Source: Moorella sp. E308F (GTDB taxonomy: Bacteria > Bacillota > DSM-521 > Neomoorellales > Neomoorellaceae). Taken from it: 64,000 bases of DNA. The DNA is taken from positions 489,639-553,638 of the forward strand of contig NZ_BJKN01000001.1 of the NCBI RefSeq assembly GCF_006538365.1. The letters are read 5' to 3'. Shown here in pieces: positions 30,493 to 39,602 of this stretch; within the stretch, counting starts at the first letter, position 1, and every line of letters begins with the position of its first letter. Both the position numbers and the translations under genes were made by a program. The notes beneath the pieces were generated by a model that saw only the letters and a list, made by a program, of their open reading frames with translations, was not told where the DNA came from and searched no databases.

Positions 30493-33189
30493 TCAACTCG
30501 CCGGTTCCAACCGTACCGCGGTCACCTTGTATTCCGCCGTCTTGGCGATGGGGTCAAAGGCGGCGTTGGTCAAGATGTTCACCGGGGACTCTTTGTAGTG
30601 GTAGGTCATGAACATTATCCCCGGCGGTACCCGGTCCGTCACTTTAACCTTCGTCACCAGTCGGCCGCGGCGGGAGACTACTGTTACCCTGTCCCCCGTC
30701 CGGACACCCAGCTCGGCCGCCTGGGCGGGGTTTATTTCCGCGTATTCTTCCGGCCGGTAGCTTTCCAGGGACGGCGAATGGCGGGTGGTGATGCCGTAGT
30801 GGTACAGCATGCGGCCGGTAGTCAGCAAAATGGGATATTCCTCGTCCGTCAGCTCGGCCGGAGGCTGATACTCAATACCCTGGAGCAAGCCCTTGCCCCG
30901 CGGGAACCTGCCGGCATGGAGGAATTTAGTCCCCGGGTGTTCCGGCGTTGGGCAGGGCCACTGCAGGCCGTTACCCTCCAGGCGGGCGTAGCTCATACCG
31001 GCATAGCTGGGGGTGAGGCTGGCCATCTCGGCGAAGATCTGCTCCGGGGAGTCGTAGTGCATTGGGTAGCCCAGGCGCGTTGCCAGATCGCAAATAATCT
31101 GCCAGTCGGGCCGGGATTCTCCCCTGGGCCTCAAGGCCCGGCGCACCCTTTGCACCCGGCGCTCGGTATTGGTGAAGGTGCCGTCCTTCTCCAGGAAACT
31201 GGCGCCGGGCAGGATGACGTCGGCAAACTTCGCCGTCTCGGAGATAAAGAGATCCTGCACTACCAGGAAGTCCAGGTTGGCCAGGGCTTTGCGCACGTGG
31301 GTGATATCCGGATCCGTCAGGGCCGGGTCTTCGCCCATGATGTACATGGCCCTGATATAGCCCTCCGTCGCCAGGTCGATCATCTCCGGGATGCGAAGGC
31401 CCGGGGTGGCGTCCAGCCGGCAGTTCCAGGCGGCAGCAAAGCGCTCTCGAACCTCCGGGTTGGCCACCTTCTGGTAACCGGGGAAGACGTCGGGCAGGGC
31501 ACCCATGTCACAGGCCCCCTGGACGTTATTCTGGCCACGTAAGGGGTTGACGCCGCTGAACTCTTTGCCCACATGGCCGGTAATCATGGCCAGGTTGGCC
31601 AGGTTCATGACGTTGCTGGTACCGCTGGTATGCTCGGTGATGCCCAGGGTATAGAAGATCCCCGCCCTGTCAGTCGTGGCATAAAGCCGCGCCGCGGCGT
31701 AGATCTTCTCCGCCGGCACGCCGGTAATCCCCGCCACCCGCTCCGGCGGGTAGTTCTGGACTACAGCCCAGAGGTTTTCAAAACCTTCCGTCCGTTCCTC
31801 AATAAACTTTTTATCCACCAGGCCTTCCGTGATGATGACATACATCAGGCCGTTAATTAAAGCCACATTGGTCCCCGGCCTGATGGGCAGCCACAGGTGG
31901 GCGTGCTCCACCAGCTCAATCCGGCGCGGGTCAACAACGATGAGCTTTGCTCCCCGCCGGGCAGCCTGTTTCATCTTCTGGCCGATGACCGGGTGGGCTT
32001 CGGTGGTGTTAGAACCGATAATGAGCAGGACGTCGTTATGCTCGATTTCAGCGATGGAGTTCGTCATAGCGCCGCTACCGAATGCTATGGCCAGACCGGC
32101 CACGGTAGGGGCGTGTCAGGTCCGGGCGCAGTGATCGACGTTGTTGGTGCCGATCACCGCCCGCATGAACTTCTGCATCAGGTAGTTTTCTTCGTTGGTA
32201 CACCGGGCCGAACTTAAAGCGCCGATGGCCCGGCTGCCGTACTGCTCCTTGATCTCTTGCAAGCGCCGGGCGGTAAATTCCAGGGCCTCGTCCCAGGTAG
32301 CTTCCCGGAAGCGACCCTCGCCCCGCTCGCCCACGCGGATGAGGGGCCGGGTAATGCGGTCCGGGCTTTCAGCAAAGTCGACGCCGAAGCGGCCCTTGAC
32401 GCAGAGCCAGCCGCTGTTGACCAGGGGGTTGTCATAGCCGCGGACGCGCACCACATGGTCGTCCTTCACGCTGACCTCCAGGTTGCAGCCCACGCCGCAG
32501 AAGGTGCAGGTGGTCCGCACTTTCGTCAGCTCCCACTCGCGGCCCTGCCATAAACTCGCCTTCTCCGTCAGGGCCCCCACCGGGCAGACCTGGACACAGT
32601 TGCCGCAAAAGACGCATTCTTCCGATTCCCTTAAGGTCAGATCCATGGCCGGGGTTACCCTGGTGTTGAAACCGCGGTGGGCAAAGTCGATGACGTTGTT
32701 AACCTGGACTTCCGCGCAAACGCGGATGCACTTGCCGCACAGGATGCACTTGTTCATATCCCGCACGATGAAGGGGTTGTCATCCTCCAGGGGATAGTCG
32801 TGTTTTTCCCCGTGGAATTTGTCTCCCCTTACGCCGTAATAGTAGGCGTAATCCTGCAGGCTGCAGGCGCCGCTCTTGCTGCAGGTGAGGCAGTCCCGGG
32901 GATGGTTGGCCAGCAATAATTCCAACATCATTTTGCGGGCTTCAATTACAGCCGGCGAAGCCGTCTGCACCACCATGCCCTCGGCGACGGCGGTCACGCA
33001 TGAGGCCGGCAGGCCGCGCATACCCTCGATTTCCACCACACACAGGCGGCAGCCGCCCCAGGGCGTGAGCTTCGGGTCATGGCAGAGGGTAGGGATAAAG
33101 ATGCCGTTGTCCCGGGCGGCCTGCAAGACCGTTGTCCCGGCCGGTACGGTTATTCTCTTGCCATCTATGGTCAAGGTGACATCAGCCAT
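30493..33189 (-). CDS. fdhA: Selenocysteine-containing formate dehydrogenase, catalytic subunit
   Basis: 898 residues when the in-frame TGA at 32116-32118 is read as selenocysteine (residue 358, context CART-U-HAPTVAG). Conceptual translation without recoding splits it into 357 and about 536 residues. Domains in order: NuoG-like 2Fe-2S ([16 protein letters not shown]), His/Cys 4Fe-4S ([19 protein letters not shown]), two ferredoxin motifs ([27 protein letters not shown]), the 4Fe-4[10 protein letters not shown], then the bis-molybdopterin (Mo or W) catalytic domains and the C-terminal dinucleotide-binding domain ([14 protein letters not shown]). It reduces CO2 to formate, the entry of the Wood-Ljungdahl methyl branch. 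A SECIS hairpin follows the TGA. Confidence 0.96.
32077..32106 (-). promoter_or_regulatory. Bacterial SECIS element in fdhA mRNA
   Basis: Starting nine bases after the UGA, ACCG-UGGCC-GGUCU-GGCCA-(UAGCAUU)-CGGU folds into a five-bp upper stem, a GGUCU apical loop and a four-bp lower stem with a bulge on the 3' side. The GGUCU loop is the feature SelB recognises in the E. coli fdhF hairpin, and the distance from the UGA fits. Confidence 0.85.
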
Positions 33190-33215
33190 CTGTTTTCCCC
33201 CCTACGTAAATAGAT

Positions 33216-33253
33216 GTGGGAAATGGGAAGTGGGAAGTGGGAGGTGGGAAGTT
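33216..33253. repeat. GGGAAGT minisatellite between fdhA and the NuoF-like gene
   Basis: On the plus strand five imperfect seven-base units (TGGGAAA, TGGGAAG, TGGGAAG, TGGGAGG, TGGGAAG) lie in the 80-base gap between the two genes. A similar CT-rich tract occurs at 15425-15460. The G-triplets could form a quadruplex on the plus strand, which is not the transcribed-RNA sense here. Confidence 0.75.
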
Positions 33254-33268
33254 GGAGCTTAAAGTACG

Positions 33269-35122
33269 CTACAACCTGGATATCGCCCCGAACTTGCACT
33301 TCTCCATACAACTGCCGCACTTGATGCACAGGGCGGAATCAATGCGGTGCGGCTGTTTTTTCTCGCCGCTGATGGCCCCCGCCGGGCAGGCCCGGGCACA
33401 GGCGCCGCAGCCGGTACACTTGTCGGCGTCAATGGTATAGACCAGCAAGGCCTGGCAGACGTGGGCCGGGCAGCGCTTATCTTTGATGTGGGCCTCATAT
33501 TCGTGGCGGAAGTACTGGAGGGTGGAGAGGATGGGGTTGGGACAGGTCTGCCCCAGGCCGCAGAGGGCCGTGTTCTTGACTACCCGCGCCAGCGTTTCCA
33601 GGGTATCCAGATCCTCCATCTTCCCCTCACCCTCGCATATACGGGTGAGGATCTCCAGCATCCGTTTGGTGCCCTCGCGGCAGGGAGTACACTTGCCGCA
33701 GGATTCCGCCTGGGTAAAGTTCAGGAAAAAGCGGGCCACATCCACCATGCAGGTATTCTCATCCATGACCACCATGCCGCCGGAACCCATGATGGCCCCC
33801 GCGGCAGTGAGGGATTCGTAATCCACCGGCAGGTCCAGCTTGTCTTCCGGCAGGCAGCCGCCCGACGGCCCACCGATCTGGACGGCCTTGAACTGCTTAT
33901 CATCCTGGATACCGCCGGCGATATCAAAGATAATTTCCCGCAGGGTTATACCCATGGGCACTTCGATGAGCCCGGTCTTCTTGATCTTGCCCGTCAGGCA
34001 GAAGACCTTGGTCCCCTTGCTCTTTTCCGTGCCCATAGAGGCAAACCACTGGCCGCCGTTCTTGATAATAAAGGGGACGTTGGCGTAGGTTTCGACATTA
34101 TTGATATTGGTAGGCTTACCCCATAACCCCTGCTGTGCCGGGAAGGGCGGCCGCACCCGGGGCATGCCCCGCTTGCCCTCGATGGAAGCGAGTAAAGCCG
34201 TCTCCTCGCCGCAGACAAAGGCGCCGGCGCCGGCCTTGATATGCAGGTCAAAATTAAAGCCCGTCCCCAGGATATCCCGGCCCAGCAAGCCCTTTTCTCC
34301 GGCTGCAGTTATGGCCGTTTTCAGACGTTTGATGGCTAAAGGGTACTCCGCACGGCAGTAAATATAGCCTTCATCGGCGCCTATGGCGTAGGCGGCGATG
34401 GTCATGCCCTCAATAACGGTAAATGGGTCGCCTTCCAGGACGCTGCGATCCATAAAGGCGCCGGGATCGCCCTCATCGGCATTGCAGACCACATACTTTT
34501 TGTCCCCCGGGGCCTGCCGGGTAAAACTCCACTTCAAGCCCGTAGGAAAACCGGCTCCGCCCCGGCCGCGCAGACCCGAAATCTTGATTTCCTCGATAAC
34601 CTGTTCCGGGGTCATCCGGCTCAAGACCTTTTCCAGGGCCTCATAGCCGCCGGTGGCAATATATTCTTCCAGGCTTTCCGGGTCGGTCAAACCCAGGCGG
34701 GAAGTCACCACCCGCACCTGACGGCCGTAGTAAGGGCTTGCCGCCATCACCGGGATGTCTTCATAGGGAGCTACCTCACCGGGCACCTGGATCAGGGCCC
34801 AGTCCCTGACAGGTTCCCCCTGCACCACATGTTTTTCAATCAAGACGGGGACCCGCTCCGGGGTTACATCGCCGTAAAACACGCGCGGTTTCCCCGGCAA
34901 GACTACTTCTACGATGGGTTCGGCGTAACACATGCCGATACAGCTCGTCTGGCTTATATCTACCTGCAAACCCCGCCTGGCCGTCTCTTCTACCAGGGCC
35001 GCCATTACCTTCGCTCCCCCGGCCGCCTGGCCGCAGGTGCTCATGCCCACGGTAAGGGACGGCCTGTCCCCCCGGTGAGATTGCTGCTGCAAAGTATCCC
35101 GCCATTCCTTCAGGTCCAGCAA
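33269..35122 (-). CDS. NuoF-like diaphorase subunit of formate dehydrogenase complex
   Basis: 617 residues from a TTG seven bases after GGGGGTGA; the frame opens 14 codons earlier at a TTG without a site. Domains: thioredoxin-like 2Fe-2S ([23 protein letters not shown]), the FMN/NAD(P) core ([14 protein letters not shown] near 183; [14 protein letters not shown]), SLBB, the NuoF 4Fe-4S site ([16 protein letters not shown]) and two C-terminal ferredoxin motifs ([24 protein letters not shown]). It links NAD(P)H and probably ferredoxin to FdhA. Similar proteins serve electron-bifurcating hydrogenases (HydB). It lies 80 bases upstream of fdhA on the same transcript. Confidence 0.93.
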   Translation of the reverse strand: MLDLKEWRDTLQQQSHRGDRPSLTVGMSTCGQAAGGAKVMAALVEETARRGLQVDISQTSCIGMCYAEPIVEVVLPGKPRVFYGDVTPERVPVLIEKHVVQGEPVRDWALIQVPGEVAPYEDIPVMAASPYYGRQVRVVTSRLGLTDPESLEEYIATGGYEALEKVLSRMTPEQVIEEIKISGLRGRGGAGFPTGLKWSFTRQAPGDKKYVVCNADEGDPGAFMDRSVLEGDPFTVIEGMTIAAYAIGADEGYIYCRAEYPLAIKRLKTAITAAGEKGLLGRDILGTGFNFDLHIKAGAGAFVCGEETALLASIEGKRGMPRVRPPFPAQQGLWGKPTNINNVETYANVPFIIKNGGQWFASMGTEKSKGTKVFCLTGKIKKTGLIEVPMGITLREIIFDIAGGIQDDKQFKAVQIGGPSGGCLPEDKLDLPVDYESLTAAGAIMGSGGMVVMDENTCMVDVARFFLNFTQAESCGKCTPCREGTKRMLEILTRICEGEGKMEDLDTLETLARVVKNTALCGLGQTCPNPILSTLQYFRHEYEAHIKDKRCPAHVCQALLVYTIDADKCTGCGACARACPAGAISGEKKQPHRIDSALCIKCGSCMEKCKFGAISRL

Positions 35123-35196
35123 TTCGGTTTCACCCCCGCCTAAAATCGAAGTCTTTTTATCCAAGCTGTAGAAGCTCGCGACGTCACATCGTATAG

Positions 35197-35679
35197 CTAG
35201 TATTTTTCCAGTATGGTCGGGATCTTCTCAGGCGCCAGCCGCCCGTAGGTTTCTTCGTTAATCATCATCACCGGGGCCAGGCCGCAGGAACCCAGGCAGG
35301 CCACCGTTTCCAGGGTAAAGCGGCCATCGGGGGTGGTTTCATTTTTACCTATACCCAGGGTCGCCGAAATAGCCTCCAGGAGCCGGGCACCCCCCCGCAC
35401 GTGGCAGGCCGTACCCTGGCAGACGCGGATGATGTTCCGGCCGCGGGGTTTCAAGTGAAACTGGGTATAAAAAGTAGCCACGCCGTAAACCTGGCTGAAA
35501 GGGATTTTCAGCCTCCTGGCAATTTCCTGCATCACTTCTCGCGACAGGTAGCCGTAAATCTCCTGGGCTTCCTGGAGGAGAGGGATCAGGGCGCCTTTAG
35601 TTCCAGCATAGCGTTCCAGGACCTCCGCCAGGGCTTTTGCCTTAATGTTCGCATCATTATTGCCACCAGGATCTATCAA
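35197..35679 (-). CDS. NuoE-like 2Fe-2S subunit
   Basis: 160 residues, TTG start ten bases after GGGAGGG. An N-terminal helical region ([17 protein letters not shown]) precedes a thioredoxin-like fold with the four 2Fe-2S cysteines in [11 protein letters not shown] and [19 protein letters not shown]. It is the small partner of NuoF-like flavoproteins in NADH dehydrogenases, bifurcating hydrogenases and soluble formate dehydrogenases. First gene of the nuoE-nuoF-fdhA operon; the 75-base gap to the next gene has no terminator. Confidence 0.94.
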   Translation of the reverse strand: MIDPGGNNDANIKAKALAEVLERYAGTKGALIPLLQEAQEIYGYLSREVMQEIARRLKIPFSQVYGVATFYTQFHLKPRGRNIIRVCQGTACHVRGGARLLEAISATLGIGKNETTPDGRFTLETVACLGSCGLAPVMMINEETYGRLAPEKIPTILEKY

Positions 35680-35811
35680 ATCTAGCCAACCCTCCCATCA
35701 AATGTTTTCCACCAATTTAGTGTTATTATAACACTAAATCTACGCACCAGTCAGTAACTTTTTTGTCACTAAATTTTACTATTTTGCATATTTAACTTTG
35801 AACGGACAAAA

Positions 35812-36846
35812 TCAAGAAATTCGGATGGGGTGCAATATCCCCGGTCCTATATCCCCTAAATCGCCGCAAGCAGTAAGGCGCATGGCAACGGCCAGGTCGT
35901 CGGCCATAGTTTCCAGCTGTAGCCGCACACCGGCGGCACCGCCGCCGATGGCGGCAATGGCCAGGGGACGGCCCACCAGGACCGCCCGGGCGCCCAGGGC
36001 CAGCATTTTCAGAACATCCACCCCCGAGCGCGCGCCGCCGTCGGCCAGGACCGTTATTTTATCTCCCACCGCCGCCGCGATCTGCGGCAGCACCGCCGCC
36101 GTCCCCGGCGTGTGGTCCAGGGCGCGGCCGCCATGATTGGAAACCACAATGGCCGCCGCCCCGCCGGCCACGGCGGCCTCCGCGTCGGCCACCGTCATAA
36201 CGCCCTTCAAAATTAGGGGAAGAGAGGTCGCCGCCGCGATCCCGGCAATCTGCTCCACCGTCTTGGGTTCCACCAGCTGGCCGGCGCGGGTCATATTCAC
36301 CAGCCCGGCAGCATCGACATCAATAGCTATGGCCACGGCGCCGGCATCCTCGGCCCGGCGAATGAGGCTCACTATTTCTGCGTCTTCCCGGGGTTTGATG
36401 ACCGGGATGCCCCGCCCGCCTGCGGCCCTGATGGCTTTGAGCCCGGCGTCCATAAGTTCCGGCAGGGGACCGTCTCCGGTGAAGGAGAGACTGCCGGCCC
36501 CGGCCGCCCCCAGGACAAAGGCCCGCGCCAGTTCTTCCTCGCCGATACGCCCCTGGAAATTGACCCTGGCCCCGGCCACAGCCGCCCCCAGGATGGGAAA
36601 GGCCAGCTTCTGGCCGAAAAGCCTTAACCCCAGGTTCTGGTCTTTGCGGTCGTGGAGGACGCGCATGTTGACCTGCCAGGCCGCCAGGGCCGTTACATTA
36701 TTGCGGAACGACGCTCCGGTGCCAATGCCCCCCATCCCCGGTACACCGGTAGGACAGCGCCGCCCGTCACATACCGGGCAAACGTGGCAGATGCCGTCCA
36801 GGAGCACCCTGGCCCGCTCGCGAATAGACGCAAGGGTTACCGGCAT
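35812..36846 (-). CDS. FMN-dependent alpha-hydroxy-acid oxidising protein
   Basis: 344 residues from an ATG nine bases after AAAGGAG. FMN TIM barrel of the lactate/glycolate oxidase family. VIKPREDAEIVSL, AIDVDAAGLVNM, LILKGVMTVADAEAA (the Lys) and VVSNHGGRALDHTPGTAAVLPQI (catalytic His plus Arg) are followed by the phosphate loop TVLADGGARSGVDVLKMLALGA. The N-terminus has CHVCPVCDGRRCPTGVPGMGG, a cysteine-rich lead seen in clostridial members. It could oxidise lactate or another 2-hydroxy acid, though it is apart from the lactate locus. The isopentenyl-diphosphate isomerase branch is a less likely alternative. Confidence 0.85.
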   Translation of the reverse strand: MPVTLASIRERARVLLDGICHVCPVCDGRRCPTGVPGMGGIGTGASFRNNVTALAAWQVNMRVLHDRKDQNLGLRLFGQKLAFPILGAAVAGARVNFQGRIGEEELARAFVLGAAGAGSLSFTGDGPLPELMDAGLKAIRAAGGRGIPVIKPREDAEIVSLIRRAEDAGAVAIAIDVDAAGLVNMTRAGQLVEPKTVEQIAGIAAATSLPLILKGVMTVADAEAAVAGGAAAIVVSNHGGRALDHTPGTAAVLPQIAAAVGDKITVLADGGARSGVDVLKMLALGARAVLVGRPLAIAAIGGGAAGVRLQLETMADDLAVAMRLTACGDLGDIGPGILHPIRIS

Positions 36847-36874
36847 AAGCAAATTCTCCTTTCTTAAATATATC

Positions 36875-36903
36875 TTGATAAATACATATTTTAGCGTTAT
36901 ACT
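36875..36903 (+). promoter_or_regulatory. Sigma-A promoter of the VapBC-type pair
   Basis: TTGATA, a 17-base spacer and TATACT lie about 35 bases before the antitoxin start, in an AT-rich divergent intergenic region. Confidence 0.65.
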
Positions 36904-36937
36904 TTACAACAAATAGTATAATTTGGCGGTGATGTGT

Positions 36938-37183
36938 ATGCCTTATATTGTTCGCGTATCTTCAAAAGGCTGGGTCGTTATACCTAAAGAACTGCGCCAG
37001 CGTTATAACATCAGCCCCGGAACCAAGATTGTTTTTACAGAAAATGATGGCAGCCTCAATCTTACGCCCGTTCCCCCGAATCCTATCGCCTCAGGTAAAG
37101 GAATGCTTCAAGGTTATCACCTGGTAGAAACACTCCTCGCCACCAGAAAAGAAGAGGTAAAAAATGAAGAAGTACGTTTTTGA
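36938..37183 (+). CDS. vapB: AbrB/MazE-type antitoxin (VapB)
   Basis: 81 residues from the ATG seven bases after GGCGGT; in-frame ATG and TTG codons upstream overlap that site. The AbrB swapped-hairpin domain is clear: VRVSSKGWVVIPKELRQRYNISPGTKIVFTE. The C-terminal tail (about residues 45-81) would wrap and inhibit the toxin. The last 20 bases overlap the PIN-domain gene, the common toxin-antitoxin arrangement. It probably represses its own promoter just upstream. Confidence 0.9.
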   Translation: MPYIVRVSSKGWVVIPKELRQRYNISPGTKIVFTENDGSLNLTPVPPNPIASGKGMLQGYHLVETLLATRKEEVKNEEVRF

Positions 37184-37583
37184 CAGTTACGCCGTCCTGG
37201 CATATTTACAAAACGAGCCGGGAGCCGATCAAGTAGAAGCTATAATCGAAGAAGCCCAAAACGAGGCGGCGCAAATTTTGATGAGTGCCGTTAATCTTGG
37301 CGAAGTTGCTTATATTATCGAAAGAGCAGCAGGCACAAAAAAGCTAAATGAAGCCATGGCTCTTTTGGAAACGTTGCCGATAGAAATTGTTAACGTAAAT
37401 AAAGAATTTGCACTAAAAGCCGCTAAATATAAAGCTAAAAACCCAATCGCCTATGCCGATTGTTTTACCCTGGCCCTCGGAGTACAAACCGGAAGTCAAA
37501 TAGTAACCGGCGACCCGGAGTTTCATAAAGTCACCGGTGAGGCCGGCATCATGTGGTTGCCTGAAAAAATCAAGGCAAAGTAA
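37164..37583 (+). CDS. vapC: PIN-domain ribonuclease toxin (VapC)
   Basis: 139 residues, PIN fold with the acidic metal-binding residues in place: Asp7 (VFDSYAVLAYL), Glu47 (NLGEVAY), Asp99 (AYADCFTLALG) and Asp117 (VTGDPEF). VapC toxins cut tRNA or other RNA and are held by VapB. The ATG overlaps the antitoxin gene, and the stop nearly abuts the convergent protease gene (one base between). All catalytic residues are intact, so the toxin is probably active. Confidence 0.92.
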   Translation: MKKYVFDSYAVLAYLQNEPGADQVEAIIEEAQNEAAQILMSAVNLGEVAYIIERAAGTKKLNEAMALLETLPIEIVNVNKEFALKAAKYKAKNPIAYADCFTLALGVQTGSQIVTGDPEFHKVTGEAGIMWLPEKIKAK

Positions 37584-37584
37584 A

Positions 37585-38733
37585 TTACCGGCAGGCCAGG
37601 TTGCCCACCACCAGGGGTGGGGCAATTTGCGCCCGCAGGACCTTCAGGGCGCGGTCCAATTGCTTCCGTCCCTCCGTCACTTCAATATCAGGTATTAGCC
37701 CTACCCCGTCAATAGCTTGACCGGCAGGAGTACGATAATATGCCGTAGTTAATTTTAAAGCGCCGCCGTTGCTCAAAGGAAAGATAGTCTGCAGCGCCCC
37801 TTTGCCGTAGGTCCGGGTGCCGATGAGGATGGCGGCGCGATTGCCCTGCAGGGCCCCGGCCAGGAGCTCCGCCGCGCTGGCCGTGCCCCGGTCCACAAGG
37901 ACCACCAGGGGCAGGTCCTGTCCCGGTCCCCGGGAACGGAGGACGGTAACTTTTTTATCCCGGCCCACCACCTGTACCACAGGTTTATCCGGGAGCAAAA
38001 ACAGAGAAGCAATCTCCAGGGCAGCGTCCAGGTAGCCGCCGGGGTTGCCCCGGAGATCCAGGATAATTCCCCGGGCACCCCGGGCTTCCAGCTCCGCCAG
38101 CGCCGTTTCCACCTCCGCAGGCGCCCAGTAGGGGAAGGAGCGCAGGTAAAGGTAGCCTACCGGCCCGGCGAGCAGGCGGCTGCTGACCACCGGTGGCCGG
38201 ATTACCTCCCGGCGCAGGTAATAGCTCCGGCGACTGCCACCGCCGGGCAGGGTAACAGTCAGGTCCACATAGGTTCCCGGCTTACCGCTCAACAGCCGGC
38301 CTATCTCCTCCAGGGGCAAGCCCTTGACCGGCCGGCCGTCCACGGCCATCAGCACCGAGCCGGGCGCGACCCCCAACCGGGCGGCCGGCGAGCCGGGGAT
38401 AATATTACTGATCACCACCTGTCCCTCAATTTCCTGGAAAACAACCCCTACACCCGTATATTCATCATTTAGCGAGGAAGCAAAAGACGGTAAATCTTCC
38501 GGGGCTATGTATTCACTGTAAGGGTCGCCCAGGGACTCCACCAGGCCCTGGACGGCCCCTGCTTCCAGGGCTGCCCGGTTTAAAGGACCGGCATAATTTT
38601 TTTCCGTGAGAGAACGCACCTCGTCCAGGAGGGACCATCCCGGCGCTGCAGCCCGGGCTACAGCCAAATCCCCCAAGAAAAGGGCAAAAAACGTCACCAG
38701 AAAGAAAACCCACCGCCGCACTTTCGGCATCAT
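37585..38733 (-). CDS. S41-family carboxyl-terminal processing protease
   Basis: 382 residues. An N-terminal signal or anchor (VFFLVTFFALFLGDLAVARA) is followed by a helical stretch, a PDZ domain (about 90-170, GVGVVFQEIEGQVVISNI, GSPAARLGV) and the S41 core. The core has ILDLRGNPGGYLDAA, the nucleophile serine near residue 287 in RGTASAAELLAGALQ and the lysine near 311 in RTYGKGALQ. Such CtpA proteases act outside the membrane and trim or degrade exported proteins. It lacks the C-terminal peptidoglycan-binding repeat of many Firmicute paralogues. It is flanked by toxin-antitoxin genes on both sides with no operon partner. Confidence 0.92.
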   Translation of the reverse strand: MMPKVRRWVFFLVTFFALFLGDLAVARAAAPGWSLLDEVRSLTEKNYAGPLNRAALEAGAVQGLVESLGDPYSEYIAPEDLPSFASSLNDEYTGVGVVFQEIEGQVVISNIIPGSPAARLGVAPGSVLMAVDGRPVKGLPLEEIGRLLSGKPGTYVDLTVTLPGGGSRRSYYLRREVIRPPVVSSRLLAGPVGYLYLRSFPYWAPAEVETALAELEARGARGIILDLRGNPGGYLDAALEIASLFLLPDKPVVQVVGRDKKVTVLRSRGPGQDLPLVVLVDRGTASAAELLAGALQGNRAAILIGTRTYGKGALQTIFPLSNGGALKLTTAYYRTPAGQAIDGVGLIPDIEVTEGRKQLDRALKVLRAQIAPPLVVGNLACR

Positions 38734-38816
38734 ACCGTCATTTCCCCTCTCCCGGTTTGATGTTCTTAACTATTCGGTAGAGTACGTTCTTTTCCTGCTC
38801 CTATTTTTTGATTGCA

Positions 38817-38845
38817 TTGATCTTTTTCCCAATAAATGTTAACAT
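38817..38845 (+). promoter_or_regulatory. Sigma-A-like promoter of the MNT/HEPN pair
   Basis: TTGATC, a 17-base spacer and TAACAT, about 35 bases before the GTG start of the nucleotidyltransferase gene. Confidence 0.5.
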
Positions 38846-38880
38846 GAAAACAAATAGATAACGGAAGGAGCAAAAACGTA

Positions 38881-39198
38881 GTGAACACTAAAGACCTGGC
38901 CATTGCCAGGAAGGTAAAAGAGCGTCTCACAGGGAAGATTCCTCTATACGAAGTACGTCTATTTGGCTCCCGGGCACGCGGGCAAGCTAGACCAGATTCC
39001 GATCTTGATCTTTACTTAGAAACAGGTCCTCTTTCACGTGAGCAAAAACGTTTAATCAGCGATGTAGCCTGGGAAGTTGGATTTGAAAACAATGTGGTTA
39101 TCGTACCACTGGCAGTTAATCGTAATGAAGTACTAAACGGACCTTTTTCTATTTCGTCATTGTACCGTTCTATAAAAAAAGAAGGAATAAAAGTATGA
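38881..39198 (+). CDS. MNT-type nucleotidyltransferase (antitoxin of a HEPN/MNT pair)
   Basis: 105 residues, GTG start after GGAAGGAG. The minimal nucleotidyltransferase signature LFGSRARG followed by DSDLDLYLE gives the metal-binding aspartates. In HEPN/MNT (type VII) modules, this enzyme adds AMP to the HEPN ribonuclease and so silences it. The stop TGA overlaps an ATG (ATGA at 39195-39198), the normal coupling to the HEPN gene, but the coupled frame is disrupted (see the next feature). Confidence 0.9.
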   Translation: MNTKDLAIARKVKERLTGKIPLYEVRLFGSRARGQARPDSDLDLYLETGPLSREQKRLISDVAWEVGFENNVVIVPLAVNRNEVLNGPFSISSLYRSIKKEGIKV

Positions 39199-39244
39199 AA
39201 AGAAGATAATATAAACGAGCTTTAGGTTAAACGAAGCATATGAA

Positions 39245-39598
39245 GTGCTGGCAGATGCGCAAAAACTACTGGCAACCCAGGGCAGCCCGCGCAGTATAAT
39301 CAATCGTTCTTATTATGCCATGTTTTATGCTACCCTGGCTCTTCTAGTAACTATCGACCAGGGTTCCGCCAAACATAGCGGGGTTATCGCCCTCTTCGAT
39401 CGTTATTTCGTTAAGCCAGGGATATTCCAAAAAGAACTTAGTAAATCGCTTCATCGCGCTTTTGAATTCCGGCAACAAGGAGATTATGGCGAAGTTACTC
39501 CTATAGTAGTAGAAGATGCTCTTGAACTTCTGCAAGCTGCGGAAAAGTTTATCCACGCCGTACAACGCTACCTTAAAGAAAGAGGATTTGCTGATTAA
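39245..39598 (+). CDS. HEPN-domain protein, N-terminus disturbed
   Basis: 117 residues if it starts at the GTG at 39245. The HEPN helical fold is recognisable: RSIINRSYYAMFYATLALL, then ALFDRYFVKPGIFQKELSK and AFEFRQQGDYGEV. The expected start is the ATG at 39195 that overlaps the stop of the nucleotidyltransferase gene, but that frame hits TAA after four codons. The HEPN frame itself is open from 39215 (SFRLNEAYEV) with no start codon before 39245. So the gene probably lost its proper start to a small indel, and the product, if made, is truncated by about 15-20 residues. Confidence 0.75.
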   Translation: MLADAQKLLATQGSPRSIINRSYYAMFYATLALLVTIDQGSAKHSGVIALFDRYFVKPGIFQKELSKSLHRAFEFRQQGDYGEVTPIVVEDALELLQAAEKFIHAVQRYLKERGFAD

Positions 39599-39602
39599 AA
39601 AT

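Noticed and set aside
36917-36922. TATAAT at 36917 as -10 of the VapBC promoter
   Set aside because: Transcription would start inside the ribosome site of the antitoxin gene; the TTGATA/TATACT pair upstream gives a sensible leader.
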